Shown: piece after piece, positions 12,917-24,825 of the stretch | How positions within the stretch are numbered: the first letter of the stretch is position 1 | How the letters are laid out: each line of letters begins with the position of its first letter | DNA from: Podaxis mareebaensis | Lineage: Eukaryota > Basidiomycota > Agaricomycetes > Agaricales > Agaricaceae | Direction of reading: 5' to 3' | DNA length: 64,000 bases | Assembly: GCA_018524725.1 (NCBI GenBank) | Contig: JAEUWP010000333.1 | Coordinates: 62,001-126,000 of the forward strand | Position numbers and translations under genes: made by a program | Notes under the pieces: generated by a model | Seen by the model: only the letters and a program-made list of their open reading frames with translations | Databases searched by the model: none | Told to the model about the DNA's origin: nothing

Positions 12917-15900
12917 TGGGAGAACAGGGTGTCTCAGGTCACACCTCGAAGCACTGGAATGGATACATGTGTAACCGGATTATGCCAAGCGTTCCCTGGC
13001 ATTCTCTTTCCTTCTAGGATCTCTCCCGCGCTCACTCGAGCCCTGGCTCCCTTCCCATTGGTCATTGTCTTCACAATACTTAGAATGTCTATACTCATCC
13101 AAACATACAGGATCAGCCGGGACACATGGGCTGCCCGTCTCTCGGCATACTAGTAGGGTCAGCACAATTCAAGTTTCCAGGACACATACCCCATTTGATA
13201 TGTGAGATATTACATCAATGCTACATCGTCAAACTTCCATACAAATATGTTGCTCGAAGAAAGTGCCAATTTTTCCGGCCCTACTACTCGATCATGTACC
13301 ATCATTGAATTATTCGCGGGGAATATATCCAGCTCAACGAGCCTGCAAGCGAGGATTCGCTTCTTCCACGAAAGTGGCGGTATCTCCACCGAGCTTCTTC
13401 GCCAATATACACCGGCTTCGGTGAGGGATCAACCCAGTGAGCAAATCGGCCCCTCAATTTTCAACTTCAAAACCGTCACCATGTTGAAATTATTCAGGCT
13501 GGGATTTGGCCTAGGTCTAGGTGGGCGGGAGATTCTCCTCGTTTCAGACCCAAAGTTCGTCTGATGTTCATCTTGGATCCCGGATGCTCAGTCACATCAC
13601 TTCAAACAGAAGCGCGCCACCCAAACGTTATTACAGACACGGCTCCAATAATGCTGTTAGCAAGAGGCTGGTCCTATGCCACTCGTCGCGTAATTCCTCA
13701 CAGAATTGCACCAGACTTCGCTTCCGATCCGTGATTTGAACGCTTGAGTGATTATGGGATTGGTTTTTCAATTATCAATTTCGACACCTTGTCACAAATT
13801 GAAACCATCAACGGAGTACTACATTTAAGAACGGCGCCATCCTAAAGGGACAAAGGTTGGTTCTCTCATTGCATACGGTGGCAAGCGGTGACTGGCCTCT
13901 TATTGTTATACATGCTCTTCTGCTGGCATTGGAGCGTAGCAAGTGTATGAGAGAAGTCCGCGATCGGACGGTTTCTACCAGGGCAAGCTAACCATTCGGC
14001 CGGGGGTGACCAGAATCGTCAGAAACGTTCGGAACCGAACTGGACCAGATGTGATAGCGACCCATAAACGGGCAGATACCAGACGGATGCGGCATGGCAA
14101 GTCTTAGCACCGTGCCAGGGGACTGCATCGGCGCAAGTCATAGGTATTTTGTACGTGAGAAATTAGAATATTGAGAGGTTGTCCCCCCCGCAGGCCCTTT
14201 TACCCTGCTCGGTGATGCATTCAGTATCGTCCATATTTGTATTATTTATGGGAATATAAAGAATGTCAGAGATAACCGAGTGAAGGGGGACAGGCAAAAA
14301 CGTGCCCTGAAGTCCATGTTTGAGTCAGAAATGATAAGCTAACTCCAGCGCCGAAAAATCTGAAAACTAGAAAATAATCACTGGTATCGTAGGACAGTGT
14401 AGTATTCATGTACTCTATTTTTTCTCCACGCTAAGATCAGTCTAAACGCGAAGTCTCCATGGCCAGACCCTTGGGCAAGTCCAAACCCTATGGTGCCCAA
14501 CTTGACTGCGTGTCACGTAGTCTATGTCCAGTTTGTTGTAGTTATGTAGCTTTATGTGACAAATACTGAATGCTACGCAACAATTCTACGAAAATACGGT
14601 ATTCGCTTGTCCCTGTCACCGAAGACTTTCCGCGTAGCCATCCTTGGGCCATTATCATCACCGGCCGCATACCCTTGTCGTAATGTTGTCATGGCGTTCT
14701 TATTCGGCTCCGAACGTTTCTGACGATTCTGGTATGCCCTCTACCGTACATTGCTGCCACGGCCGCCGTTTTAATCTCCATTTTTTCGTCTTTAATGTAC
14801 TGAGCATGAAGTTTAATATGGAAGGGAGCATTTAGGAGTCTGTACTAAGCCCTTTTGCCCCTACGTGGCTCTACACTACTTGTTTTAGTTAGCATGTTAC
14901 ACCTCATTCACACTTCTGACGATAAGAGGATTTTTTTCCCAAGGAATGCCCATACAATCAATTCTATGACAAGCTTCAGCGCTCTCATAAATCACCGGAA
15001 GAAACGAAGCTGTTTCAGAATGACAATCGAGGGAGGGATGTAATGTGTCCAAGGGGTTCTTGTGCAGTCTTTCAGTCTCGATCCCAAGCTCCGGTCTCAC
15101 GTAGTTTCTATGATCGAATTCTAGTACCTGCATACCATAAGAATAAAGGAAGGGAGTGCAACGCTTCTCCTTTTCCTGTGGTTAAGCTTGCGTGCTCTGT
15201 TCTGTAGCACTGGGCTTACTGTGTTCTCTTATTCTCTTATTCTCGACTCTGGACGGCGGTCCTGCTCCAAGCTCAAACTCAAGTCCGAAGCTACCAGTAA
15301 TGTACGGACAAGTTTAGAATTCTCAATAGTCTGAGCCGAATGCGCGGACCTCCTCGGATTGCGACACGGGAAAGAGTATCGCTTGTTGGTTGATTTTCGT
15401 ATTGTTGTTGATTTACACATGTGTCAATAAAACGAACTTGTCTCACTGCATCATAATAGCATACGTTGAGTTTTGACGGCATTGCGGAAGCATCGGAGGC
15501 GTGAATGCCATGTCCGCTGTCTGGGATTGAGACCCTCGAAATGTCCCGGTAGAACGGTGGGATCGGCGGTGACCAGTCGTAAGCAACCGGCGCTTGGACG
15601 CACAACCCATGATGACGCCTTGTTGGAACAACAAGAATTTACGGCATTTAAGTTCTTTCATCTTGTTGATACTTAACTCGTATTGTCTTCAAGCCGATCA
15701 GACTCCTTCACGTCTATTCGTGGGAGCGGGCGAATGCCTCTGCGGGCTTCCGGGCCTGCTCATCCAATCGGAGCGGATCGTATTTCATGTATTTGGTTTC
15801 CTTGACAAGTATGATTGTGTCAACTTCTCGCGTTGAAACTACAAGGGTTCCAAGGCAACTCACTCCAGGTACTGCTGATAAATAACACCTATCACCCTCG

Positions 15901-16060
15901 AGGTCATGGACAGCTGCAAATCTATCACCCTCCGAGCTTTCCTGCTTGGCCCCTCATGTGGGTCTACACTCCTGTTTTCGTGCTTGGACCACACCTAACA
16001 TAAACTCATACAGCCCTGGCCTAAAGCGTCTAATTCTATACCAAATTCCACGTGCTTGGG
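12917..16060. other. Long intergenic region (3.1 kb) with an inverted-repeat element
   Basis: No gene could be supported here. Short open frames at 13202-13564, 13521-13739 and 15291-15605 (minus) show no recognisable family. The one clear structure is the inverted-repeat element at 14009-14733. Confidence 0.5.
14009..14733. mobile_element. Candidate non-autonomous element with 31-bp inverted termini
   Basis: The left arm at 14009-14039 begins ACCAGAATCGTCAG and ends TTCGGAACCGAA. The right arm at 14703-14733 is its reverse complement with one mismatch in 31 (TTCGGAGCCGAA). The total is 725 bp and the interior has no open frame of note. No clear target-site duplication was found at the outer edges, so its class is unknown. 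The palindrome TTCGGnnCCGAA also occurs in the arms of the 43360-44397 element. Confidence 0.6.
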
Positions 16061-17563
16061 ATGAACAACCAGAGGCCCATCGTCAGGAATGCGCTTGAAT
16101 CGAGCCACCCATGCGCTTTGTCGTTCAATCCTCACACAATGCTCACTAAGACGGCTGCCGCAACTCGCTTACCTCCAGAGATCTTGGGGGATATATTCAA
16201 GCTATACCTTGACAAACCGGAACTAGATATGGCCACATACTGGGACAATGCCATGAGACCCGCGGTCTGCCATAACTCCAAAAATAGCAACAGTCCATTG
16301 ATACTTGGACGTGTCTGTTCGTACTGGCGCGCTGTCGCGATATCCACATCCGCTCTTTGGACTACCATTGTTCTTTACTCGCCCCGCCCGCGACATATTC
16401 CGTTGATTAAGTCTTGGCTTGAGCGAGCTGGGCGAAGGCCGCTTACCATAGCTATGGTTGAATACGGTCTCCCGCCGAACCAAGCGGTGGAAGAGGTGGA
16501 CCAAGTGGTATCGACCTTGGTCCAATACTCACCTCAATGGAAGAAAGTTGTGTTCCAGTTCTACAAATATTATCCTCGCCCCCTCAGAGATATCGATCCT
16601 CGTTACCTCCTCCGGTTGGAATCTGCCTTGATATGGCGTTACGGTTCTCGCAAGCTCGGCAAAATCTGGTCCATTTTCTATCAGAGCCCACTCTTGCACG
16701 AGGTATTCTGGGATTGTCACCCACCTCGTTTGCATCGGATTCCCTCGGCGCAATTGACAGAAATCAATTGTCGTGCCGTGATAACCCCTGACACGTTTTG
16801 GGATCTTATCACCTCCTGTACCTATCTCAGAACTCTCGAAGTCCATATTGGTCAACATAAGGATGATGATAGCCTTGTCATCCCCATAGAGCCGATGATA
16901 ACGCATTCATCCTTGAAATCCCTCCTCATTCATTTCAGGACGTCTGCCACGCCATTCTACGACAGCCTAGTTCTGCCTTCGCTGGTCGATTTCTACGCCA
17001 TTCATCAATACGACTATCCTCCCTATGACGCTGCCGAACACGCACTCTTTGACATGATCGTGCGATCTTCATGCTCTCTCAGGAAATTCAGCTTTGAAGG
17101 CTACCGCACATGTGAGGACGTGATGCTGGCGATTCTCCGATTGCCATATCTTCGTAGTGTCTCTGAGCTCCGGTTGACATATGGCACCAACGCAATCCTA
17201 TCTTTGTTGACCGAATCGGCAGGCAATGAAGAATCAAATCCAAAGGGAACCTCCTCTTTCAGATTTATGCCTGAGCTGGAAGATATCACATGCTATCGCG
17301 GTTATACAGATGGGACAGTTCTCTCTGACTTGTTAGCTTCAAGACTGCCTTTTCTCCGTGACTTTTACTTCGCAACCCGAGTCGGTCCCAAATTCTCCAT
17401 CTCAGAGTCTGTGCTTGGTCACGAGAAGGTGTATCATCAAGTCAGTGAATGTGGAATGTACCATCTAATTGATACGAGAAACTGTGATGATCCTTATTAT
17501 GATGTTTGGGGACCCAAGGAAAGGCTTGACAATCCGGTACCGCCCTTTCCTTGGAATTGCTAG
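16061..17563 (+). CDS. F-box domain protein
   Basis: Single-exon gene for a 500-residue F-box protein, probably a substrate adaptor of an SCF ubiquitin ligase. The ATG at 16061 is the first in frame; a second ATG at 16139 lies directly before the F-box and could also be used. The F-box is RLPPEILGDIFKLYL at about residues 36-50, and the second half PLILGRVCSYWRAVAI follows after an insert. SALWTTIVLY and a long C-terminal region with irregular leucine-rich patterns (for example YLRTLEVHIG, SLKSLLIHF, CSLRKFSFEGY, SVSELRL) follow, as in the large agaricomycete F-box families. Stop TAG at 17561. The target is unknown. No neighbour suggests a pathway. Confidence 0.88.
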   Translation: MNNQRPIVRNALESSHPCALSFNPHTMLTKTAAATRLPPEILGDIFKLYLDKPELDMATYWDNAMRPAVCHNSKNSNSPLILGRVCSYWRAVAISTSALWTTIVLYSPRPRHIPLIKSWLERAGRRPLTIAMVEYGLPPNQAVEEVDQVVSTLVQYSPQWKKVVFQFYKYYPRPLRDIDPRYLLRLESALIWRYGSRKLGKIWSIFYQSPLLHEVFWDCHPPRLHRIPSAQLTEINCRAVITPDTFWDLITSCTYLRTLEVHIGQHKDDDSLVIPIEPMITHSSLKSLLIHFRTSATPFYDSLVLPSLVDFYAIHQYDYPPYDAAEHALFDMIVRSSCSLRKFSFEGYRTCEDVMLAILRLPYLRSVSELRLTYGTNAILSLLTESAGNEESNPKGTSSFRFMPELEDITCYRGYTDGTVLSDLLASRLPFLRDFYFATRVGPKFSISESVLGHEKVYHQVSECGMYHLIDTRNCDDPYYDVWGPKERLDNPVPPFPWNC

Positions 17564-18381
17564 TATCCACGAGTCGTAGCTTATATATCAGTCTTCTCAT
17601 TATATCAGAAGTACAGGACTCAGGTGTACCAGGGCGCCACTCCATTTCCGAAGATCACCGTTTCAATAAGTACTCACTGTTGCGCTCTGAACTTATTGTC
17701 TTCGTTGAAGGGAAGCTACCTGGGTGGCTTGGGTACTCTCGTGAGGTATCAAGAGTCAAGTCGACCAAAGGTGACTCAACTTTATCCTGTCATGCCAACT
17801 TGAGCTTTGTGAGCAAAAATAGACATTCCAATATGACATTTGGGGCTTTCAGTGATGAAAAAGAAGGCGAAGAAGTGGCATATATTTTACTACAAATAGA
17901 TGAGATTAGACGTCCTAAGTAATGATCTTAGTATGGGAGGAACACGACAGGGGCAATATATCACAATGAAACCGAGATACCCAAAGCCGGGCGGCTGAAC
18001 ACTCGAAAATAGTAGGTCACCCTCAAAAGCAGAAGCAAAGGGTAGAAGAATGTTCGGGGTTTTCAAAGGTAATGAATGAATAAAAGAATCGGATTGCGGG
18101 TTCAAAAGCGCAGGGCCGAATAATTCAAACAGCAAATATGCAGAGGAGGGCCAAACGACTTGGTTGGATTCAGATTCAATTGTGAATAGGGGATAACGGA
18201 AGTCCAGACGTGGGGGGAAACAAAAGTAAGCCATAGAGCGAGTCTAATAATACATAACGTGAATGGATACCATGTAAATTCCATGCCGCTATGGAAAAAT
18301 TACGCAAGTGAAGATGAAGAATCACTGCAGAGCGAATGAAAACTTCAGCAGGAGTAAGAGCAGAGAAGGTGGTAACATACC
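17564..18381. other. Intergenic region between convergent genes
   Basis: About 820 bp between the F-box gene and the disordered-protein gene (minus), likely 3' UTRs and terminators. No repeat or RNA gene was seen. Confidence 0.45.
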
Positions 18382-20661
18382 TCATCGTTCCGGAACCCCT
18401 AGTGGTTCCAGATCCACATCCATATCTAAACCATCCAAATCTCCCCCCTCGCCTTCGTTCACTTCGCCCATGGCCACTTCAGGTATAAATGGAGAACCAG
18501 GTATCTTCTCGCTGACGTCCTCCGGGGCGTCCTGTAGATCATTCTCAACCTCCTCCCTACTCGCAGACATTGAACTTCTCGCAAGGGGCGAACTCGCCTT
18601 CCTATTCAGCGGTATACCAGCCCGCAAATTAGGATTATACCTAGGTTCATTCCGATCCATGATCATCTTCACCACCAACTGTTGTGGACTTGTTATCCGC
18701 TGCTTCTTCTGCATGGCGCCCTTCGACCTTTGCTGCTGGGGATCAACCCTCATCTCATCCTCCAGCGACGGAAGAATAGTGGAGAAAGCTCTGGAATCTG
18801 GAGGAGACAGAGGTATCAAAGTCGGATTGCCGGACTCGTCTTTCCCGATCTTCCAACCTCGTTGCGCCAGTTTCAACCTAAGCAAAGTTGCTACCTCCCT
18901 AACCCTCTCCTTCATCTTTCTCGTCTTCCTCCGAGTAACCATCAGCTTATTCCACGCGTCCACAGCTTGCTTCCCACCAGCGCCACCTGTCAGACTTCTG
19001 GTCACCTTCTCCTCCTCTTCCACGATGCTTTCCATCTGCTTTGCAGCTCTCTCCTTATCCCTCGTTCTCTTTAACAGCCCACAAACTTTCTTCAACTCAG
19101 TTTCGCACTCTGGTATCTGCGGCGTCAAAAGGTTTATATCCAACATCGTGCATGGCTCAGGACTCGGTGAGCGCTGGATTAAGTCCTGTTGAGGTGGGGG
19201 ATCATCGTCAAGGACCAGGAGGGGGTTAGCGTACTTGAGAGAACTGTTGTTAGAGGGTGGCTTTGTCGATGCCGGGTCGAGCGATATCAGATTTTCGTCA
19301 GCATCGGCACCAGGTAATGCTAGCAGGGTTAGACTTGGAGATTCGGGTGAGAGCATAAGGGTATCAGTGGACGTATCTCTGTCGGATACTGGGCATGTCG
19401 ATGGGGAATCATCTTGTGCTTGGTCGTCATCGGGTAGGGCGGAGTAAGAGCGACGGGAAGGGGAAGAAGGGGGTTTGTCGAGAAAGTCGGGGAAATCGAG
19501 GTCCATTTCACCGAGGTCGTCAAGTTCTGGTAGACTGCTACCTCGTATTGAAGGGGAATTGGTGTAAGGGAACGCGGCGTGGGCATACGTGGGACCGTCT
19601 GTTGGGTCTTCCGGTTCTTTTTGCTGTTGCATTTGGAAAGCCTCGCGTTCGTCGGCCCCGGGCGCTTGGATTTGTTCTACACTGCCATCCGAGTCAGCGT
19701 CAAGGCTGGGCGAAAAAAATGGGAGAAGGGGGAACGGCGAATCTTCGAATTCCAGATGTTGTAGGATAGGTCTAGGAGATTCGCAAATCGTTGACGAGAA
19801 GATCGAATGCCCACGTCGGTTGCAATATTCCGGAAGTTGAGTACTCAACAATGATGGAGCAGGATGCTTGGGTGACGTGGGTTCATGGGTATCCAGGCGC
19901 CGATCGTGAAGAAAGTCACCATCTGAGTCGCCGAAGTGATTGTGCAAGGCATCAATGCTGCTGTGGAGCAAGCCATTCCCAAACTGTGATGAGGCGAGGC
20001 GAATAGCTGGAAATGTGAAGTTGGGAGGAAACCATTCAGGTGACTCTGGAGATACGGGCGACAGAGGAGGGGGCGACTGCAGGGTACTACAGCTGCTTTG
20101 GCTACTCGGAGTGAGAGCATCAAAATGCGGCGATCGAAAGTCAGAAGCTTCCTCTTGATCAAGCAAGTCATGTGCCCCGTCGGAGGGCGAGACTGTATCG
20201 ACCTCTGGAAGAGACGAGGTCGAGATGGGATGAGTGGGAGGAGGCGAAGGAGGCGCAGCTAGCTTGAAGGCCTCGCGAGACATGACCAGGGGCGAATCTA
20301 GAGTCCCTCCGAAAAAAGGTGTTTTGATGCTTATAGGGAAAAATGACGATTGAACGGGGTCCAGCAAGGTCAGGGGAGGCAGAAGAGTATTGCTCCGGAG
20401 GTGAGAATCAATCAAGGTTGGGGGCGAGTAGGTGGTGTTCGTCCGAATGTGATTAGTTTGTCCTGACTTTGAGTTGAAGATATCAGGGCCGGGCAAGATG
20501 CAGGAATAATGGCTGAGGAGTGGAGAGGGAAGAGAGTGAGCGTCCGCGGAAGGTGCGTGAAACGGCGACAAGACTCGAGTGAGAGATTGTTCTGATGATG
20601 TTGATTTCCGGCGAAAACGTGTGTGCTCGGTGGTGGGGATCATGGTATCCTCGTGAGCCAT
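18382..20661 (-). CDS. Large low-complexity protein, function unknown
   Basis: Uninterrupted frame of 759 codons from ATG 20661 to the stop at 18382. The first two thirds are rich in Ser, Pro and Asp and have no recognisable fold; they contain many SP/TP pairs such as SPPPLSPVSPESP, possible proline-directed phosphorylation sites. The C-terminal third is different. It has a charged, probably helical or coiled-coil part (ETELKKVCGLLKRTRDKERA, ESIVEEEEKVTRSL) and a basic block (KLMVTRRKTRKMKERVREVA) leading to LRLKLAQRGWKIGKDESGNP, the best candidate for a folded or binding element. The end is acidic (LDGLDMDVDLEPLGVPER). The basic helix might bind nucleic acid, but that is inference. The length without stops and the consistent composition support a real gene. 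Confidence 0.75.
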   Translation of the reverse strand: MAHEDTMIPTTEHTRFRRKSTSSEQSLTRVLSPFHAPSADAHSLPSPLLSHYSCILPGPDIFNSKSGQTNHIRTNTTYSPPTLIDSHLRSNTLLPPLTLLDPVQSSFFPISIKTPFFGGTLDSPLVMSREAFKLAAPPSPPPTHPISTSSLPEVDTVSPSDGAHDLLDQEEASDFRSPHFDALTPSSQSSCSTLQSPPPLSPVSPESPEWFPPNFTFPAIRLASSQFGNGLLHSSIDALHNHFGDSDGDFLHDRRLDTHEPTSPKHPAPSLLSTQLPEYCNRRGHSIFSSTICESPRPILQHLEFEDSPFPLLPFFSPSLDADSDGSVEQIQAPGADEREAFQMQQQKEPEDPTDGPTYAHAAFPYTNSPSIRGSSLPELDDLGEMDLDFPDFLDKPPSSPSRRSYSALPDDDQAQDDSPSTCPVSDRDTSTDTLMLSPESPSLTLLALPGADADENLISLDPASTKPPSNNSSLKYANPLLVLDDDPPPQQDLIQRSPSPEPCTMLDINLLTPQIPECETELKKVCGLLKRTRDKERAAKQMESIVEEEEKVTRSLTGGAGGKQAVDAWNKLMVTRRKTRKMKERVREVATLLRLKLAQRGWKIGKDESGNPTLIPLSPPDSRAFSTILPSLEDEMRVDPQQQRSKGAMQKKQRITSPQQLVVKMIMDRNEPRYNPNLRAGIPLNRKASSPLARSSMSASREEVENDLQDAPEDVSEKIPGSPFIPEVAMGEVNEGEGGDLDGLDMDVDLEPLGVPER

Positions 20662-21777
20662 GTTGAATGCTCAAGCCTGTCATGAGGTTAGAGTGATCTT
20701 TGCAGCCTATAAGACATAGAACCTACGAAAGTAAAACTAGTTTGGGACCATTGTAGCGGGAGAGATTGTGTGTGGGGAGTGGTTCGGACTTGTGTGAAGA
20801 CTCTGAGAGTCCATGTCGGTGCTTGCGATCTGATTAGGTAAGCAGAACAGCTTCCCCGTGACAGGGGTTGCCTCGAGGCAGACTCGTGCTCACCTTCTAT
20901 CAGATCCTTGTCATTGCCTTGTACTTGCTTATTCTCGGACGTAAGCCCCGGAGAACATGAACCCTGTCGTCGCCATAAATGACCCCAGAGTACCCTTCAG
21001 AAGCACTTAGCTCAATCAGCATGCTCTTCATTGGCAACCCAACCACCAACTGTCCGATTCCAACACCGGACGAACTATTCAATATCTCTACGCAAAGACA
21101 TTCACCGATTGAGTTTTGTACCATGGCAGTGAAGCCGGAAGACAAGCAACCGTGCTCACCCTAAACATCCACCTCCTTCAAGAGTCATCAGATAAACGCC
21201 CGGAAGCATGGCCGTCCTTCAGGGTCAGGGTTATCATGGTTCTTAAGTTCATCTCGGCGTGGTTCAACGCTTTAGGGTGACGTGTGTGTGAAGACACATT
21301 GTATGAAAGCCTCCATCCCTGTCCCAAGTTCACCTTGCGGCAGAGGTGCTTCAAAACTCAGAGGTAAGAAAATCCGCCTGGGAAATCCACCTCTCAACGT
21401 CAACCTCTTCCATCCAAGCATGACGTGCTTAATGAAACGGTAATAAAACGGTCTCTCAACAGCATGTTCAAGTATTAATAGTCGCCATTTCTGGTTATTA
21501 ATTGTACGAGTCACTCCACGATTAAACCAAGCTTTTTCTACCGATCTATCTCAACAGCTCTGTGATGAGCACTTTATCGAAGTGTAGCACTACAACCTAT
21601 TTTTGGCCCGAAGCACAACACACTTGAACCCTTCCAACCGGTGCGCGGGTTCTCGAACATCGCTCAGTCAGTTGGTCTCAGCCGTAGAAAACCCAATATC
21701 ACACCAGGCCCTCATGGACTCTCCGTACCGAATCGTCAGCCACAGCAGCCTGTATGCAGCGTTAGGTCACGAGAGCG
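20662..21777. other. Intergenic region, no supported gene
   Basis: Upstream of the disordered-protein gene and downstream of the MFS gene. Short open frames at 20900-21145 and 21272-21514 (minus) have no recognisable domain. Confidence 0.45.
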
Positions 21778-23817
21778 TCAGAAGAAGGGCACAGTCACTT
21801 GCCCGAATCCGAACCAGGCCAACACCGCCGAAGTAGCGTTAGTCACCACTACTCCATAGGTATCTATCATCGGCATGATGCCCGCGATAGCAAAAGAGAG
21901 TATCACCGATCGGAAGCCGCTGGTGGGGAACAGAAGACACGTCAACTAGTCATTCCACAGATCTGATGACCCTAAGCCGGATCATCTGCGGAATGGGATA
22001 AACAGCGTACTCACTTATTTGCGGCCACAGCCTCAGCGCTGCGGGAGTGTAACACATCAACGACATACGCAGCAGCAGGACTCAACACTAGCTCTAACTG
22101 GAATAGCTCGGTTATCCACCACATTACCCGAAGAGGCCGATGACGTTGAAAACCCACCCCGAACCCATTAACAAACAAACACATAAAGACAAGAGTCAAC
22201 CCGATTGGTCCACCAATGTACTCCGTTATAAAACCAGTCAAGAGCATTGAGAGTGGCACAAAGAACAGAGCCCCACTGATCGCTGCGCGAAGTCGATCTT
22301 CAGGGTACCATACCCCGCCTCTTGCCCTTCGCCACTGAACCACTATCCTGTCGGAGAGGCGTCCCGATAGCGGCGCACCCACTAGATAAGAAGCAGGTGA
22401 GGAGCCGAAAGTCGTGGTATAACATGACGGCTCACGCATTTCACCGATACCTCCCGGGATAGCACACGCTCCGAGGAGCGCATCGTTCCTGATATTGTAC
22501 TTGGACCCCTGACTCGGGAGAAGCGTTAATGCTGTTCGGCTCAGAAAATCTCAGGTGCCTTACAATCGTGTAGGCAATGGGTACCATCAAGACTACGCCA
22601 CACCCCCAATAGTCAGTGACAACATACATGCCGCGGCCTTAATCCGCTCACCAAAGAACGTCAATACGATCGTGAAACATGCCATCGTCTGCGCCCGTTT
22701 CTCATATCAGCGTCACCGTAAAACTTCACGTAGGTGACCTCAAACTGCTCACCACAGCCAAAACGTTCGGCGCTCTCAACAAGCCTAATGGCGATAGTGG
22801 ATTCACGAAATACTGAGTCCACTGCACCCTGACCCCACCTTCGGCTTGCCGACGCAATTTATCGATACCCCGCACACCTGGATGGCTTGTCTCCGGGAAA
22901 CAGGACCATATAATCCCAAATGCAATAAGGCCAAACACGCCAATGATAAATTGCATGTGTCTCCAGGAGGCATATTCCGCTGCTAGACCTGAATTCATTG
23001 AAGTCGATGTCAATGCATGTCTAGAAAAGCTTGTTAATTTGATTCACCTCCGGCGACGGGCGCTAATGAAGGTCCCAGTAAGACTGCCTACGCATGCGGC
23101 TGTGAGTTTCTTAAGGATGATTCGTGGAGTGTTAGCCCGTACTGCAAGGAAAATGCCCATCGCAGTTCCCCTCTCCTCCAACTTATATATATCACCAATG
23201 ACACCTGCGCCGATGGAGAAACCGGGAGAGGAACCAGCGGCTTGGAAAAAGCGGAAGAAGAAAAGTTCCTTAACAGACCTGGAGAGGCTGACCCCGACGG
23301 ACCCAAAGATGAGGAGTGGGAGTGCACAGAGATAGATCGGTCTGCGACCATCTGAGCATTCAAATCAACTTTAGAATGATAGCAAAGTAAGGAGTGCAGC
23401 CTACAAAAGGTAGAGTATGAGGCGGCCGTCAACGCCCCAATGGACATTGAAAGGACTGATATACTGACAGCCAACCTACGAGCCGGTGCACTTGAGTGGG
23501 AGAGATGAATGACGCAGCATGGAAAACACGGGCATACCCAATCACTTGGGGGGTCGAGTTAAAATCCCTGACCATTTCGGGAATGGATGGATAAATCGTG
23601 GCAGATACAAATACTAAAATAACGTTTGTTAGCAGATAAAGTAAAATTGGAGCTTGGAGAACCCACGAGGCATCAATCCACACCATGAAACGATGGCCAC
23701 CAACCCCCTCTTCTGGCGAGGGGAGAATCGTGCATAGATCAGTTCATGCTTGCTCGTGGCTTCATCGACGTCATCATGATCGTTGTGCAATAGTGGTGTC
23801 TCCTCTGATACTGTCAT
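21778..23817 (-). CDS. Major facilitator superfamily transporter (DHA1-like drug/H+ antiporter)
   Basis: Plasma-membrane transporter, probably a proton-coupled exporter. The ATG at 23817 opens MTVSEETPLLHNDHDD, an acidic cytoplasmic N-terminus. Successive exons give YLLTNVILVFVSATIYPSIP (membrane segment 1), the motif-A text DGRRPIYLCALPLLIFGSVG, a FFFRFFQAAGSSPGFSIGAG-like segment, GDIYKLEERGTAMGIF, and FIIGVFGLIAFGIIWSCFPE with the central-loop sequence TSHPGVRGIDKLRRQ. The C-terminal half has GGVWYPEDRLRAAISGALFF, LLTGFITEYIGGPIGLTLVF and a last exon SVILSFAIAGIMPMIDTYGV ending FGQVTVPFF at 21778. The RGTAMG and GRRP motifs, plus YPEDRL, fit DHA1 family transporters. Introns are short. The substrate cannot be read from the sequence. 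Confidence 0.87.
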
Positions 23818-24825
23818 CCTCGAATCAATGGGATGTAGACGGTGACCTTGGATGAAAACCTGGGATTATCAATGTGGTAGGAGACGAGGCAGGAGGATAT
23901 CGATTTTGGCGCGGTTAAGAGTCAAATACCACACCCATGACCGCAATCGCCCCTTGACTACCTGGATATCGTTCCGGAATGTTATACTCTGCCTTTAAGG
24001 CGGAGCAATAATAACTCACTTTCCCCGGCTTCGATGAATAGAACTGGTCAAACTGGGGTCCCTGAGTCAGGGTGAGTATAATGAACTACCACATGAGACG
24101 GGTGAAAGAAATGTCTTTTTCCACACCCCTAGTCATACTACCAATAGTCATGTATCAGTCATAAGCGTGAATTTTGCCGACGACGCAGGAACCCAGTAGC
24201 TGCCGGGAATAAGTACCTAATCAGCTCGGTTGAGTCACGATGACTATGCAATCATACATTTTTTTCTGCTCGAATAAGCCAGTAGAACTCAGTCACACTT
24301 TAGGGGTAAGATAGCTCCCATCTAATGGTAGCGATAGAAGCAAACTGCGGACACTAGACTGCAGCGATTGAGGGGTGGCAGGTGGACGGAGGAACCTCAG
24401 GAAGGAAATTATTCGCTAGTGAAGGAACTGACAGTAACCACTGAGGTCTAACCAAGGTTGGTCGGCAAATGAGTACGTATAATTCCTTACGCCTCATCAT
24501 TTCCGTGAGGCAAGCGTATCTTGCTGAAGGTTCGGCAATTTGGTAACGAATTGCATATGGCAAGAAGAGATTCGAATTTTCTGCCGCGTTGGTTATGAAT
24601 CGATTTGAATGTTGGAGGTCGTTCCTGGCGAGGGTTCGAACCTTCGATGGAGCATTTTATCCCTCCGCTGGGCTGCTCGACCATAGCATGTGATGCGACG
24701 TTATCTGTTACGTGGTATTACAATATAATTAATGGTTCCTAACTTCCACCTAGCTCAGGCGACGTTCGAATCAGACTGTTCGTAAACTGTAAGGGACAAC
24801 CGTGAACGGTGTAAACTAGGGGGTA
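23818..24825. other. Intergenic region upstream of the MFS gene
   Basis: About 1 kb with no supported gene. A GGTTCGAACC palindrome at about 24640 resembles a tRNA B box but no cloverleaf could be built. It ends at the TA next to the MITE. Confidence 0.45.

Noticed and set aside
18308..19192. 294-codon plus-strand frame opposite the disordered-protein gene
   Set aside because: Antisense shadow of the Ser/Pro-rich coding exon on the minus strand.
24610..24685. Possible tRNA with GGTTCGAACC and a GGTCG...CGACC closing stem on the minus strand
   Set aside because: The acceptor stem pairs only five bases, the anticodon stem has a ten-base loop and the T-stem has mismatches. The B-box word is a palindrome and easily arises by chance.
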